DNA from: an archaeon
GTDB lineage: Archaea > Iainarchaeota > Iainarchaeia > Iainarchaeales > CSSED10-239
Direction: 5' to 3'
Assembly (NCBI GenBank): GCA_029557995.1
Contig: JAKQHQ010000009.1
Location: forward strand, 1-37,256
Length of the DNA: 37,256 nucleotides
The position numbers were made by a program, and so were the translations under genes. Positions 1-7,199 of this stretch are shown here, in pieces. The notes beneath the pieces are model-generated. The model was given only the letters and a program-made list of their open reading frames with translations. It did not search any database and was not told where the DNA came from. Positions within the stretch are counted from its first letter, which is position 1. Each line of letters starts with the position of its first letter.

Positions 1-1453
1 TTTTCTTTTGGATTGCCTGTGGCTCACTTGTCTTAACCCCATTGTAGTCAAACTCAAACACTAGGTTCTTGTCCTTGTTTGTATAGTTGAAGAACTCCTG
101 CTCAAAGTAAAAAAAACCATCTTTAAAATACAGCACAGGTGGGTTTGCCAAAAACAGCTCAAGATAAACTCCCTTGTTTTCGTGGATATTTACAAAATCA
201 GTAATGTCGCTTAACTGCGAGGAGAAGCCAAAGCCATATCTATAGGAATTGTTTACATCTGGGAGAACGAAGTAATAATATACTGTTTTTTCTTCAAATG
301 GCTTGAAATAATATACTCTTTTTTTTGTCTTTGGATATAACATTTTAAATTCCTGTGATACTTGGCTTACCACTAATATTGCCAATTGGTCTTGCGTCTT
401 GTTCTGCATTGTGAGCTTGACTGCAAAAGGGCTGTTTGAAATGTTGTCTAGGGTATAATCTAAGTCCATACCCAATATATCTTTGTAACCCTTTTCTTCA
501 TAGGTTTTTATGTCTTTGTGGATGAAGTTTATTTCTTTTATGCCAAACACTACATTTAGGTTACTTTGGGTGTTTATGCTGTCTTTGGACTCAACTGGGT
601 CTTTTAACTTTTCTAAAATTATATGGCTAGAGTCAACATAGCCAACCTCGTTATATGTTGGGTCCACAGGAATCCAGCCTTGGTTTGGCACATAGACCTC
701 TAACCATGCATGTGGCCCCCATTCAACGCTTGTGTTTGCGTAGCCAACCACATACTTCACTGGGTATCCTTGTGCCCTTAAGATTGCTGCCTCAAGTATT
801 GCAAACTCGTCGCAGACACCTTTCCTGTCTGACAATACCTCTTTTGAATCATTGATACTCTCAACATAATCTATGTTGTATTCCATATAGTCAAAAACCC
901 AGTTGGTGACATTTACAAGGTTTTCCAAAGCGTCATCTGTTGTTTTAAGATTGTTTGCTATTGTCTTTATCTCAAGAGAGTCCGACTGGATAAACCTTGT
1001 TGGCTTCTGGTAATCCTCTTCTTCTTGGATACCATTGCTTAAACTATGCTCAAGGTTGTTTAAAAGAATCTTATTTTCTGAAACTATCGTGCCAGCTGTG
1101 TAAAATACATATTCGTCTTTTGTTATTGAATCTACTTTGAATATAACATATCTGTTATCGTTTTCCGAGACTATCTCCCCAAACACCTTGTTCCCATTCT
1201 CATCAATATAATAGGCATTCACATCAACTGTCTGTGTCCTTGTGCTTGGGAAAATGCTTGTCTTGTAGGTAAAACTATCTGTACTGGTATAGCCGGTTAT
1301 ATAGATTGGCGTCACTATATTTACATCCAGAGACATATGCTTGGTTTTCATTGCAGAAAACTCTAAACTATTGTTATTATCTTCTGCAAAGATTTGGTTT
1401 AGTAACAGCAACAGAACAAAAAATACGCAGATTATTTTGATTTTTAATTTCAT
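1..1453 (-). CDS. Secreted transglutaminase-like protein, C-terminus cut by window edge
   Basis: The minus-strand frame is open from an ATG at 1453 to the window edge, giving at least 484 residues. It starts with a signal peptide (residues 1-23, basic start then FFVLLLLLNQIFA). A transglutaminase-like core lies at about 170-285: catalytic Cys214 in DRKGVCDEFA, His248 in WGPHAWLEV and Asp264 in IPVDPTYNEV, the Cys-His-Asp order of the papain-like transglutaminase superfamily. Beta-rich regions flank the core. In archaea such exported proteins are thought to act as proteases or cross-linkers at the cell surface; the substrate cannot be told here. The C-terminus, where a membrane anchor might sit, lies outside the window. 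The two tRNAs upstream are on the same strand. The fold call is firm; the specific activity is not. Confidence 0.85.
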   Translation of the reverse strand, partial: MKLKIKIICVFFVLLLLLNQIFAEDNNNSLEFSAMKTKHMSLDVNIVTPIYITGYTSTDSFTYKTSIFPSTRTQTVDVNAYYIDENGNKVFGEIVSENDNRYVIFKVDSITKDEYVFYTAGTIVSENKILLNNLEHSLSNGIQEEEDYQKPTRFIQSDSLEIKTIANNLKTTDDALENLVNVTNWVFDYMEYNIDYVESINDSKEVLSDRKGVCDEFAILEAAILRAQGYPVKYVVGYANTSVEWGPHAWLEVYVPNQGWIPVDPTYNEVGYVDSSHIILEKLKDPVESKDSINTQSNLNVVFGIKEINFIHKDIKTYEEKGYKDILGMDLDYTLDNISNSPFAVKLTMQNKTQDQLAILVVSQVSQEFKMLYPKTKKRVYYFKPFEEKTVYYYFVLPDVNNSYRYGFGFSSQLSDITDFVNIHENKGVYLELFLANPPVLYFKDGFFYFEQEFFNYTNKDKNLVFEFDYNGVKTSEPQAIQKK

Positions 1454-1534
1454 TATAAAAAATTAAAGAAACAACAATTTATAATCTTTTTTGTATTTGT
1501 GATTTATGCCATAAAATACAAAAAACAAGTAAAT

Positions 1535-1615
1535 GCAGGAAACAGGATTCGAACCTGCGAAGCACTAAGCACACGGTTCTTAGCCGTGCCCCTTTGACCG
1601 CTCGGGAATTCCTGC
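1535..1615 (-). tRNA. tRNA-Leu, anticodon AAG
   Basis: This is an 81-nt class II tRNA. The acceptor stem GCAGGAA/TTCCTGC is perfect, the D arm has the GCGGTCAAAG core, the anticodon stem CACGG/CCGTG is perfect around loop CTAAGAA, and the T arm is GCAGG-TTCGAAT-CCTGT. Positions 34-36 read AAG, so it decodes CUU. The base after the acceptor stem (discriminator) is A, as in leucine tRNAs; serine tRNAs carry G. CCA is not encoded. The variable arm, about 13 nt with a 2-bp GC/GC stem, is short for a leucine tRNA. No TATA-like box is seen at the usual distance upstream, so it may be processed from a transcript started at tRNA-Val. The unmodified A34 is unusual for archaea. Confidence 0.93.
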
Positions 1616-1625
1616 AAGAGCTGGT

Positions 1626-1731
1626 TGCGCTCAGCTCGCACGCAGCCTATTTGTGTATAGCTCTACTATACTGCTGCGCTCAGCTCGCACGCAGCCTATT
1701 TGTGTATAGCTCTACTATACTGCTGCGCTCA
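1626..1731. repeat. 49-bp tandem repeat with nested hairpins between two tRNAs
   Basis: Two identical 49-bp units (1626-1674 and 1675-1723) are followed by an 8-bp partial third copy (1724-1731). Each unit holds GTATAG-CTCTA-CTATAC, a 6-bp stem with a 5-nt loop. This sits inside an outer stem made by CGCAGC and GCTGCG, the latter completed by the next unit. GCTGCG can also pair forward with CGCAGC across CTCAGCTCGCA, so two alternative folds compete. A further hairpin, GAGCTG/CAGCTC with an 8-nt loop, lies at 1618-1637 beside the tRNA-Leu 5' end. The units are visibly richer in GC than neighbouring spacers. If the two tRNAs are cotranscribed, this lies in the precursor spacer. Confidence 0.9.
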
Positions 1732-1759
1732 AGCTTAGCACACAATCTAAATTAAAAGT

Positions 1760-1831
1760 GGATCTGGGCGGATTCGAACCGCCGATCCCCACCTTGTAAG
1801 GGTGATATCCTAACCGCTAGACCACAGATCC
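1760..1831 (-). tRNA. tRNA-Val, anticodon TAC
   Basis: This is a 72-nt tRNA. The acceptor stem GGATCTG/CAGATCC is perfect, the D arm is normal, the anticodon stem is TCACC/GGTGG around loop CTTACAA (anticodon TAC, reads GUA and probably other GUN codons), and the T arm is GGCGG-TTCGAAT-CCGCC. Discriminator base A; CCA is not encoded. It lies upstream of tRNA-Leu on the same strand with 144 nt between them, and has its own TATA element about 27 nt upstream. Confidence 0.97.
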
Positions 1832-1852
1832 CATAGAAAATACAAGAATTAA

Positions 1853-1864
1853 GTATATATTATA
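1853..1864 (-). promoter_or_regulatory. TATA box for tRNA-Val
   Basis: On the minus strand this reads TATAATATATAC, centred about 27 nt upstream of the tRNA-Val 5' end, the expected spacing of an archaeal box A. The tRNA-Leu downstream has no comparable box, which suggests one transcript for both. A second AT-rich box, TATTTAAATA at 1877-1886, faces the other way and could serve the membrane-protein gene at 1941. Confidence 0.5.
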
Positions 1865-1940
1865 AAAACATAAAAATATTTAAATACATAACCCCCCTAA
1901 TAATATTATAATATTTAAAAAAAAGGAGTGGATAAAAGGT

Positions 1941-2315
1941 ATGGATAAAATAAATTTTAAAAAGACTGTTGGTGCGTTTCTTGTCACTATATCTGTCTTG
2001 CTTTTGATGATATCCATTGTTGATTTATTCAATAAAGTGGATTACATCACAGAATATAAGATATGCACAGATATCTCAATGACAGAAAACCAACTAACTA
2101 CTTGTAAAGAGAACGCAACAGAGGGACTTGGCTTTAAAATAAGGGAAAACCAGCTGGACTTGTCTGTATCGCAATATCTCTTGGTGTATCTCAGCGCATT
2201 AGTCAAGATTTTGCTTTCAATCACTTTACTAATTATTGGCGAAAACATCTATAACATAAAGACAGAAAAAAAAGAAATGGCTGTAACAAGACCTATAAAG
2301 AAAGGTAAAAGATAA
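1941..2315 (+). CDS. Small membrane protein with two transmembrane segments
   Basis: The product has 124 residues and I do not recognise the family. Hydrophobic segments lie at about 11-30 (AFLVTISVLLLMISIVDLF) and 80-103 (VYLSALVKILLSITLLIIG). They enclose a roughly 50-residue polar loop with two cysteines (in ICTD and TTCK) that could form a disulfide if the loop is external. The C-terminal tail is lysine- and arginine-rich and would then be cytoplasmic. The ATG is preceded by GGAGTGG and AAAGGT, so the start is well supported. It converges on dnaG with a 12-nt gap. Confidence 0.7.
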   Translation: MDKINFKKTVGAFLVTISVLLLMISIVDLFNKVDYITEYKICTDISMTENQLTTCKENATEGLGFKIRENQLDLSVSQYLLVYLSALVKILLSITLLIIGENIYNIKTEKKEMAVTRPIKKGKR

Positions 2316-2327
2316 CCCCTTTCTTTT

Positions 2328-4139
2328 TCATATCCCAAGTTCCTGATAGGTTAAGACATGTATCTGGCTGTCTTTGACTCCGTTTGAGCTTCTTACAACA
2401 AGAATACTTGCGCCTTTTTCTTTAGCAAGCTCCTTAATCATGTCGTTCAACTCAGAATCAACAGCGATTGCAAACAGCTTGTCGGACTCAAACTCCCTTA
2501 GCTTGTGCTCCACATCGTTTGCAAGGCAACTGCTTATCCTTCTAAACTTCTCGTTTAGAAACCTCGCCTCGTTCTTGTCCTTTATCTCTGCTATGATTTT
2601 TGAAAGGTTTTGCTTTATCTCATCAGTTATTTTTGGTAGAGTAACCTGCTTGGGCTTTGATTCTTCCTTTCTAATTATTTGCTCTACCTTTTTTTCAGTT
2701 TGTGCTTTAACTTCAATTTCTGGTTCAACCACTACTTTTTCAGCAAACTCCTCAATCTTTTTATCCAGCTCCTCCTTAAATGAATCCACTGTCTTTGAGA
2801 TTGTTGTCTTTGAGATTGTCTTTGCCTCAAAACTTGGCTTCTGTGCAATCACCTTCTTCTTGTTGCTGTCGTCTACCTGTTGCGATTTCATCAGCGACTC
2901 GCTTTTTTGGTTGTTAAATGCAGCCGGTGCCTCTTGCTTTCCAAACTCAGATACCTGCGTCTGCTGGCTTTCCTGTCTATTGTGATTATCAAACCATCTG
3001 TGTTTTTCAAACCTATTACCTTGCTCTCTTCTTTGGTTATCCCTGCGCCCCCTGTCTCTATCCCTGTATTCTTTAGTCACATCAACCCGTTCTATGTCTG
3101 GTATCTCAGACAAGAGATTACTGAAAAAATTATCTGAATCAACGCTGTGCTTTTGGGCTTGTGGCATAAACTTTGGCTCCTGCGTGTTTTCCAAGAACTT
3201 TCCTGGATTTCTAATCTCTGAGGCTGTTGTTGAGAATTTTGTGGCCTTGATAATACCTGGTTGCTTTGTTAGATTAGGGCTTATGCTCAACTCCCTCTGC
3301 TCGTAAACCTGTGCATTCCCTGAAACATAGCTTGCTTTCACTCTTTTTCTTAAGGCCTGATTGATTTCTTTTTGCGTAAGCTCTTCAACCTCTTTCCCAT
3401 CTGGGGCCCTTGCAATGTAATCAACCTTTATTGACTTAAGCAACTGCTGTTGCTGGATGTCACCACCATGATCTCCATCCAAAAATATGGTTACTGTCTT
3501 TTGCCTTGCGATATCCTCCAAGGTACGAGGTATCCTTGCCCCACCTGTCGCTATAACGTTTGTGAAGCCGTATCTCAAAAGTGTTAGTACATCAGCCCTA
3601 CCTTCTACGATAATAAGCTCCTTGTTTGAATCAATTGCAGGCCCAGCAGCAAGCCTTTCATTGCCGTAAGACACAATCTCTTTTGTCTTTAATGTGTCTG
3701 TTATCTCATCCATCAGCTCTCTTGTGTCTGGAATCTCTTCTTGCATCAACTTTCCAAGAAGCTCTATAGCCCTTTGCTTTATCAGCTGCCTCTTTAGCCC
3801 CCTTGTGTCTTCTATCTGCCTTACCTTAAATACTGCGTCGCAAGGTCCTACTTTTTCTATGGTTTCAATTGATGCTGCGATTATTGCTGTCTCCACCATA
3901 GAAATACTGCAGGGTAGCTTTAAGACCCCTCTCACCTTGTTTTGTGACTGACTGGACTCAATTTCAATTCTTCCAATCTTTCCATTCTGTTGCAGTTCCT
4001 TAATGTCAAGGTTTGCGCCAAGAAGCCCCTCAGACTGCCCAAATATCGCACCAATTATGTCTGGTCTCTCCACAAGCCCATTAACCTCAAAATCTGCAAC
4101 AATCAAGTATTTAATTGTCTCTATATATGTCTTTCCCAT
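2328..4139 (-). CDS. dnaG: Archaeal DnaG-type Toprim protein with long linker
   Basis: The archaeal DnaG family has a Toprim domain like bacterial primase and is found with the RNA exosome; it makes short RNA primers in vitro. The N-terminal region (1-165) and the Toprim domain (about 173-262) are standard, with the catalytic Glu in ELIIVEGRADV (residue 179) and the DGD metal site at 221-223. A conserved C-terminal block (about 545-603, ending VLTYQELGI) closes the protein. Between them, residues 270-520 form a polar, low-complexity linker rich in Arg, Gln, Lys and Glu, giving 603 residues where 400-450 is usual from memory. The ATG is preceded by GGAAGTGA. Identity is secure; the linker's role is unknown. 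Confidence 0.93.
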   Translation of the reverse strand: MGKTYIETIKYLIVADFEVNGLVERPDIIGAIFGQSEGLLGANLDIKELQQNGKIGRIEIESSQSQNKVRGVLKLPCSISMVETAIIAASIETIEKVGPCDAVFKVRQIEDTRGLKRQLIKQRAIELLGKLMQEEIPDTRELMDEITDTLKTKEIVSYGNERLAAGPAIDSNKELIIVEGRADVLTLLRYGFTNVIATGGARIPRTLEDIARQKTVTIFLDGDHGGDIQQQQLLKSIKVDYIARAPDGKEVEELTQKEINQALRKRVKASYVSGNAQVYEQRELSISPNLTKQPGIIKATKFSTTASEIRNPGKFLENTQEPKFMPQAQKHSVDSDNFFSNLLSEIPDIERVDVTKEYRDRDRGRRDNQRREQGNRFEKHRWFDNHNRQESQQTQVSEFGKQEAPAAFNNQKSESLMKSQQVDDSNKKKVIAQKPSFEAKTISKTTISKTVDSFKEELDKKIEEFAEKVVVEPEIEVKAQTEKKVEQIIRKEESKPKQVTLPKITDEIKQNLSKIIAEIKDKNEARFLNEKFRRISSCLANDVEHKLREFESDKLFAIAVDSELNDMIKELAKEKGASILVVRSSNGVKDSQIHVLTYQELGI

Positions 4140-4218
4140 AATATAATGTCACTTCCTTTTATTGTATGGTTATCCAAAAATAGATTAATCTTTCTTAGAT
4201 TAATAAAAAGCTAAGAGC

Positions 4219-4440
4219 TTAAAGAAATTGAATCTGTTTAATCTTAGACTTTTCGCCTTTAATTATCTTGATGTTATAACCCATGTCCTTAAAGATTTGT
4301 ATTATCTCTTTATTTGCCTTTCCGGCTATTGGCAGGGAGTCAAGCTTCAGCTTGTAGTTTCCCTCATCCAGCCTTTGCAAATCTGTCTTTTTTGCATTGC
4401 AAATCACATGCAAAGTCAATACTTGGTTTTTTTGAAACAT
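4219..4440 (-). CDS. DUF167 / YggU family protein
   Basis: The 73 residues carry the DUF167 (YggU, UPF0235) pattern: an N-terminal strand with NAKKTDLQRL, then LKLDSLPIAGKANKEIIQIF, then a C-terminal KIIKGEKSKIKQIQ. The central P-x-x-GKAN-x-x signature is the family hallmark. Family members are small alpha/beta proteins whose biochemical role is not established. It follows dnaG's start by about 80 bp on the same strand and is transcribed toward it, so dnaG may be downstream in the same unit. Confidence 0.85.
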   Translation of the reverse strand: MFQKNQVLTLHVICNAKKTDLQRLDEGNYKLKLDSLPIAGKANKEIIQIFKDMGYNIKIIKGEKSKIKQIQFL

Positions 4441-4540
4441 TTGTACATTTCTTTAAGCTTAATTGCCTTTAACAATCTTTAATTAATCTATAGTTTGAAT
4501 ATTTTAATTTATTAATTAATATATAATTTATGCACAAATA

Positions 4541-4552
4541 CATATATAAATA
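4541..4552 (+). promoter_or_regulatory. TATA box for hjc
   Basis: CATATATAAATA lies about 40 nt upstream of the hjc ATG. A start of transcription near 4573 would leave a short leader containing CAGGAA, which could act as the ribosome site 6-7 nt before the ATG. The assignment rests on base composition and spacing only. Confidence 0.4.
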
Positions 4553-4586
4553 AGTCCTTTCTTTATATATTAAACAGGAACTTGCT

Positions 4587-4982
4587 ATGAAAAACAAACA
4601 GAAGGGTTCAAACGCCGAGAGGGAACTTCTTTTTGCACTTTTTGAGAAGGGCTTTGCAGTGTCTAGGGTTGCTGGCTCTGGTTCTTCACAATTGCCAACC
4701 CCAGACGTACTTGGGTTTAAGAACGGAAAGGCAGTTGCAATAGAGTGCAAGACAAAAAAAGGGGAATACCTGAACATAAGAAGAGAGCAAATAGAGGAGC
4801 TTATACTCTGGGAAAAGCTTAGCGGGCTTAATGCCTACATTGCTTGGAGGATTGGGAAGGGAAACTGGTATTTTGTAGGGCTTTGCGGGCTTAAAAACAC
4901 AAAAAAGGCATATTCCATAAAAAGGGCAGAGATTCTGGAGATTGGCTTGAATTTCCAGGAATTTGTAAAGCAATTCTCTTAA
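4587..4982 (+). CDS. hjc: Holliday junction resolvase Hjc
   Basis: Archaeal Hjc cuts four-way DNA junctions during recombination. The 131-residue protein has the restriction-endonuclease-like core: KGSNAERELL with the first acidic residue, TPDVLGF with the metal-binding Asp (about residue 38), and AIECKTKK with the E-x-K pair (about 50-52). The following basic helix (IRREQIEELILWEKLSG) and the WRIGKGNWYFV strand also match the family. Length is typical. The 3' neighbour is a tiny gene on the same strand. Confidence 0.95.
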   Translation: MKNKQKGSNAERELLFALFEKGFAVSRVAGSGSSQLPTPDVLGFKNGKAVAIECKTKKGEYLNIRREQIEELILWEKLSGLNAYIAWRIGKGNWYFVGLCGLKNTKKAYSIKRAEILEIGLNFQEFVKQFS

Positions 4983-5054
4983 AAAAGAGGGCTTTAAATA
5001 TTGTTTCTTACATAAGAATATATATATTATCTAACTTGAAAACATGTGGTTTAA

Positions 5055-5198
5055 ATGGCTTACTTGGAAATTGAAGATATAATCAACTCCCTTGACAGAG
5101 AAGCAAAAAAAGAGAAAAGCTTAAGAAACAAATGTCTTTACGAGACAGCCATAAAGGCACTAAATGAATTAAAGGTTAGAAAAATAAATAACAAATAA
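5055..5198 (+). CDS. 47-residue mini-protein, unknown
   Basis: ATG at 5055, stop TAA at 5196-5198. The product begins MAYLEIEDIINSLDREAKKE and continues as a charged helix with one Cys. GTGGT lies just upstream, and the AT-rich stretch around 5015-5030 offers a TATA element. Codon use looks like the neighbours and no longer reading frame covers this stretch on either strand, so I take it as a probable gene. It resembles a small helical dimer or adaptor, but I recognise no family. Confidence 0.5.
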   Translation: MAYLEIEDIINSLDREAKKEKSLRNKCLYETAIKALNELKVRKINNK

Positions 5199-5199
5199 A

Positions 5200-5231
5200 C
5201 ATTGTGCAAAACTACCATTGTACAAAACTAC
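5200..5231. repeat. 16-bp tandem duplication at the pth2 end
   Basis: CATTGTGCAAAACTAC (5200-5215) is followed directly by CATTGTACAAAACTAC (5216-5231), one mismatch. The second copy contains the stop codon of pth2 (5228-5230); the first copy holds the same triplet again. The mini-gene on the other strand stops at 5198, so the duplication fills the convergent junction. Confidence 0.8.
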
Positions 5232-5575
5232 AATAGCTTGTATTTTCTTGTAAACTGGTCAATCTCACTTTCCTTGATTGGACCAATGCCAAGGCAAGTG
5301 ATGTCTGGTCCTGGAAGCTGGGTTCTGCCTGCGTCCTTTATTAAGACACATGGGAACTTGTTTTTTATTGACTGATATAACCCCAGTAACTCTTCTTTGC
5401 TGTCTATCTTGAGGATTACCTTTTTTTGTCCTTCTTCTAGCCAGCCCTCAACAGCTTTTGGGTCTTTCTTGGAAGTAAGTATGTACGCCTCAACTGCAGC
5501 ATGGCTGACTTGACCAGCAATCTTTCCCTTGCCAAGCTTTAAATCATTCCTGAAAATAATAACTTGCTTATACAT
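5228..5575 (-). CDS. pth2: Peptidyl-tRNA hydrolase, Pth2 type
   Basis: Pth2 frees tRNA from peptidyl-tRNA released by stalled ribosomes. The 115 residues match the archaeal/eukaryotic family throughout: the N-terminal VIIFRNDLKLGKGKIAGQVSHAA with the conserved Lys and His, and the C-terminal IKDAGRTQLPGPDITCLGIGP with the catalytic Asp and the GRTQ motif. Length is as usual. It lies just downstream of the gene at 5589-5918 (13-nt gap), a probable two-gene operon. Confidence 0.96.
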   Translation of the reverse strand: MYKQVIIFRNDLKLGKGKIAGQVSHAAVEAYILTSKKDPKAVEGWLEEGQKKVILKIDSKEELLGLYQSIKNKFPCVLIKDAGRTQLPGPDITCLGIGPIKESEIDQFTRKYKLL

Positions 5576-5588
5576 TTTTTTTCAGTTC

Positions 5589-5918
5589 TCAGCTTGAATC
5601 TTCATTAACCATCCCAAGGTAAGTCATGGTATAGGACACTTGCTGTTTGCCCCACAGTGAGGTAACTACCTTTGGCTCACCAATATAGAAAATAGTGCTA
5701 TATTCATAACCCCTATGCTCGTTTTTCACTGAATAATGCCTATCATACTCCACTTGGGCGCCGTTTGCCCGAGCAGCAAGCAACTTGAAGACATATAGCC
5801 CATTGTCCAATTCAAATTGCTCATCAACACTCACATCAACCGCTTTCTCTTCCCTTGAGCTTTTCTTTGGGTTTTCCATGTCAACCACTTTTTTAAGTAT
5901 ATGGAATTTCGCTTTCAT
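5589..5918 (-). CDS. Unknown protein, possibly distant DUF5680
   Basis: The product has 109 residues if it starts at the ATG at 5918, which has GGAGTG 9 nt upstream; a longer form from GTG at 5930 has no such site. The first 40 residues are charged. The rest looks like a small beta-rich domain with GLYVFKLLAARANGA, a Tyr-rich stretch, YIGEPKVVTSLW and a closing YTMTYLGM. The pattern 'G-x-P-V-x-x-W ... M-x-Y-x-G' recalls DUF5680, but this is a weak likeness. It sits directly upstream of pth2. Confidence 0.6.
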   Translation of the reverse strand: MKAKFHILKKVVDMENPKKSSREEKAVDVSVDEQFELDNGLYVFKLLAARANGAQVEYDRHYSVKNEHRGYEYSTIFYIGEPKVVTSLWGKQQVSYTMTYLGMVNEDSS

Positions 5919-6129
5919 ACTTCTTTTCACTCCTATGGTTTTTTAAAAAATTTAGAATTTTTTGTAGTTCTTAATAACAATAAGACAAATAAGTTTAAAA
6001 ACAGATTTCTCTTAAGTCCTTTTAAGGTAATTCTGCCTTTTCAAGACCCTTTTTGGCTTTGCTATCCTTTCAATTTTAGCTATTGGCTTTTTCTTTAGTT
6101 CTTTGCATTGTTTTGCATAAAAACCAAAT

Positions 6130-7137
6130 TCACCAATCAATCTTTACCTGGTCTGTCCTGAACTTTGGGTTTATCTTCGTATCGCAAAGCCTCATCCCGC
6201 CTTTCCTTCCATAGCTATAAATATAATGCTTCAAGCCAAGGTCTGCAATAAGCGCCCCATTATCTAAGCATACAATTTCTGGTGGTATGTAGAGTGTGGC
6301 GTTGCTTTGCGAGCACAGCTTTTCAAGCATCTCCTTTAGAGCCCTGCTTGCAGCAACCCCGCCTATAACAAGCACCTCTTTTTTCTTTGTGTATGAAAGC
6401 GCCCTATCTGTGACCTCCAAAAGCATTGCATAAGCTGTGTGCATAAATGAATATATTAAATCCTCAGTTTTTTCTTTGCCTATCTTTTTTTTCGTGGCTG
6501 TCAAAAGCCCAGAAAACGCCAAATCCATACCTTTCACAGAATATGGCAAATCAATGTAATGTCTTTTCTTGTTGTCCATATATATCTTGTCAAGTATTGG
6601 CCCGCCTGGAAAACCATAACCCAAATCCCTTGCAAAAGAATCAAAAAGGTTTCCTATGCCTATGTCAAGAGTTTCCCCTAAAATTTTGTAATAGCCACTG
6701 TCTTTAGCGATTATCTGCGTGTTTGCGCCGGAAGTGTAGATTACAAGCGGGTCCTTGCATTTTAGTATGGTTTTCCCTAGCTCTATGTGGCTTACACAAT
6801 GGTTAACCCCAATGATTGGCTTTTTGTATTTTTCTGCCAATGCTCTAGCAACAGTTGCTGAAACTGTTAGACATGGCGCAAGCCCAGGCCCCTGCGAAAA
6901 GGCAATGACATCTATATCATTAATTTTTAACTTTGCTTGCCCTAGGGCTTGTTTTAGAATATCCAGAGCAACATTGTAGTGATGCATTGAGACGTCAAAG
7001 GGCCTCAGGCCTTCTGCCTTGCCAATTACTGTATACTGGCTCTTTGGATTAGAAAGAATGCTTCCCTTGGAATCTATTATCCCAACGCCAAATGTGTGTG
7101 CTGTGCTTTCAATCCCAAGGCAAATTGTTTTTCCCAT
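6130..7137 (-). CDS. kae1: tRNA N6-threonylcarbamoyladenosine synthase Kae1
   Basis: Kae1 is the catalytic ATPase-fold subunit of KEOPS, which adds the threonylcarbamoyl group to A37 of tRNAs reading ANN codons. The 335-residue protein has the ASKHA N-terminus CLGIESTAHTFGVG (6-19), the metal-binding NHCVSH (His113, His117), TSGANTQ (135-141), the FPGGP loop and the VIGGVAASRAL helix near the C-terminus. There is no C-terminal Bud32 kinase domain, so Bud32 must be a separate gene elsewhere. It is divergent from cysS with a 62-bp intergenic stretch. In many archaea kae1 follows rps27ae; here it does not. Confidence 0.96.
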   Translation of the reverse strand: MGKTICLGIESTAHTFGVGIIDSKGSILSNPKSQYTVIGKAEGLRPFDVSMHHYNVALDILKQALGQAKLKINDIDVIAFSQGPGLAPCLTVSATVARALAEKYKKPIIGVNHCVSHIELGKTILKCKDPLVIYTSGANTQIIAKDSGYYKILGETLDIGIGNLFDSFARDLGYGFPGGPILDKIYMDNKKRHYIDLPYSVKGMDLAFSGLLTATKKKIGKEKTEDLIYSFMHTAYAMLLEVTDRALSYTKKKEVLVIGGVAASRALKEMLEKLCSQSNATLYIPPEIVCLDNGALIADLGLKHYIYSYGRKGGMRLCDTKINPKFRTDQVKIDW

Positions 7138-7199
7138 AAATATGTTTGAGGGGATATGTTTTTAATAGCTTTATTCCTAAATTATATTTGTGATAGGAA

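Noticed and set aside
1616..1735. Possible CRISPR array
   Set aside because: Units abut with no spacers and there are no cas genes nearby; it is a plain tandem repeat.
1535..1831. Integration site of a mobile element next to tRNA genes
   Set aside because: No integrase, no partial tRNA copy and no flanking direct repeat of a tRNA end are visible in the window.
2374..2985. 203-residue open frame on the plus strand
   Set aside because: Antisense to dnaG over its low-complexity linker; Ser/Phe/Leu-rich with no motif or ribosome site.
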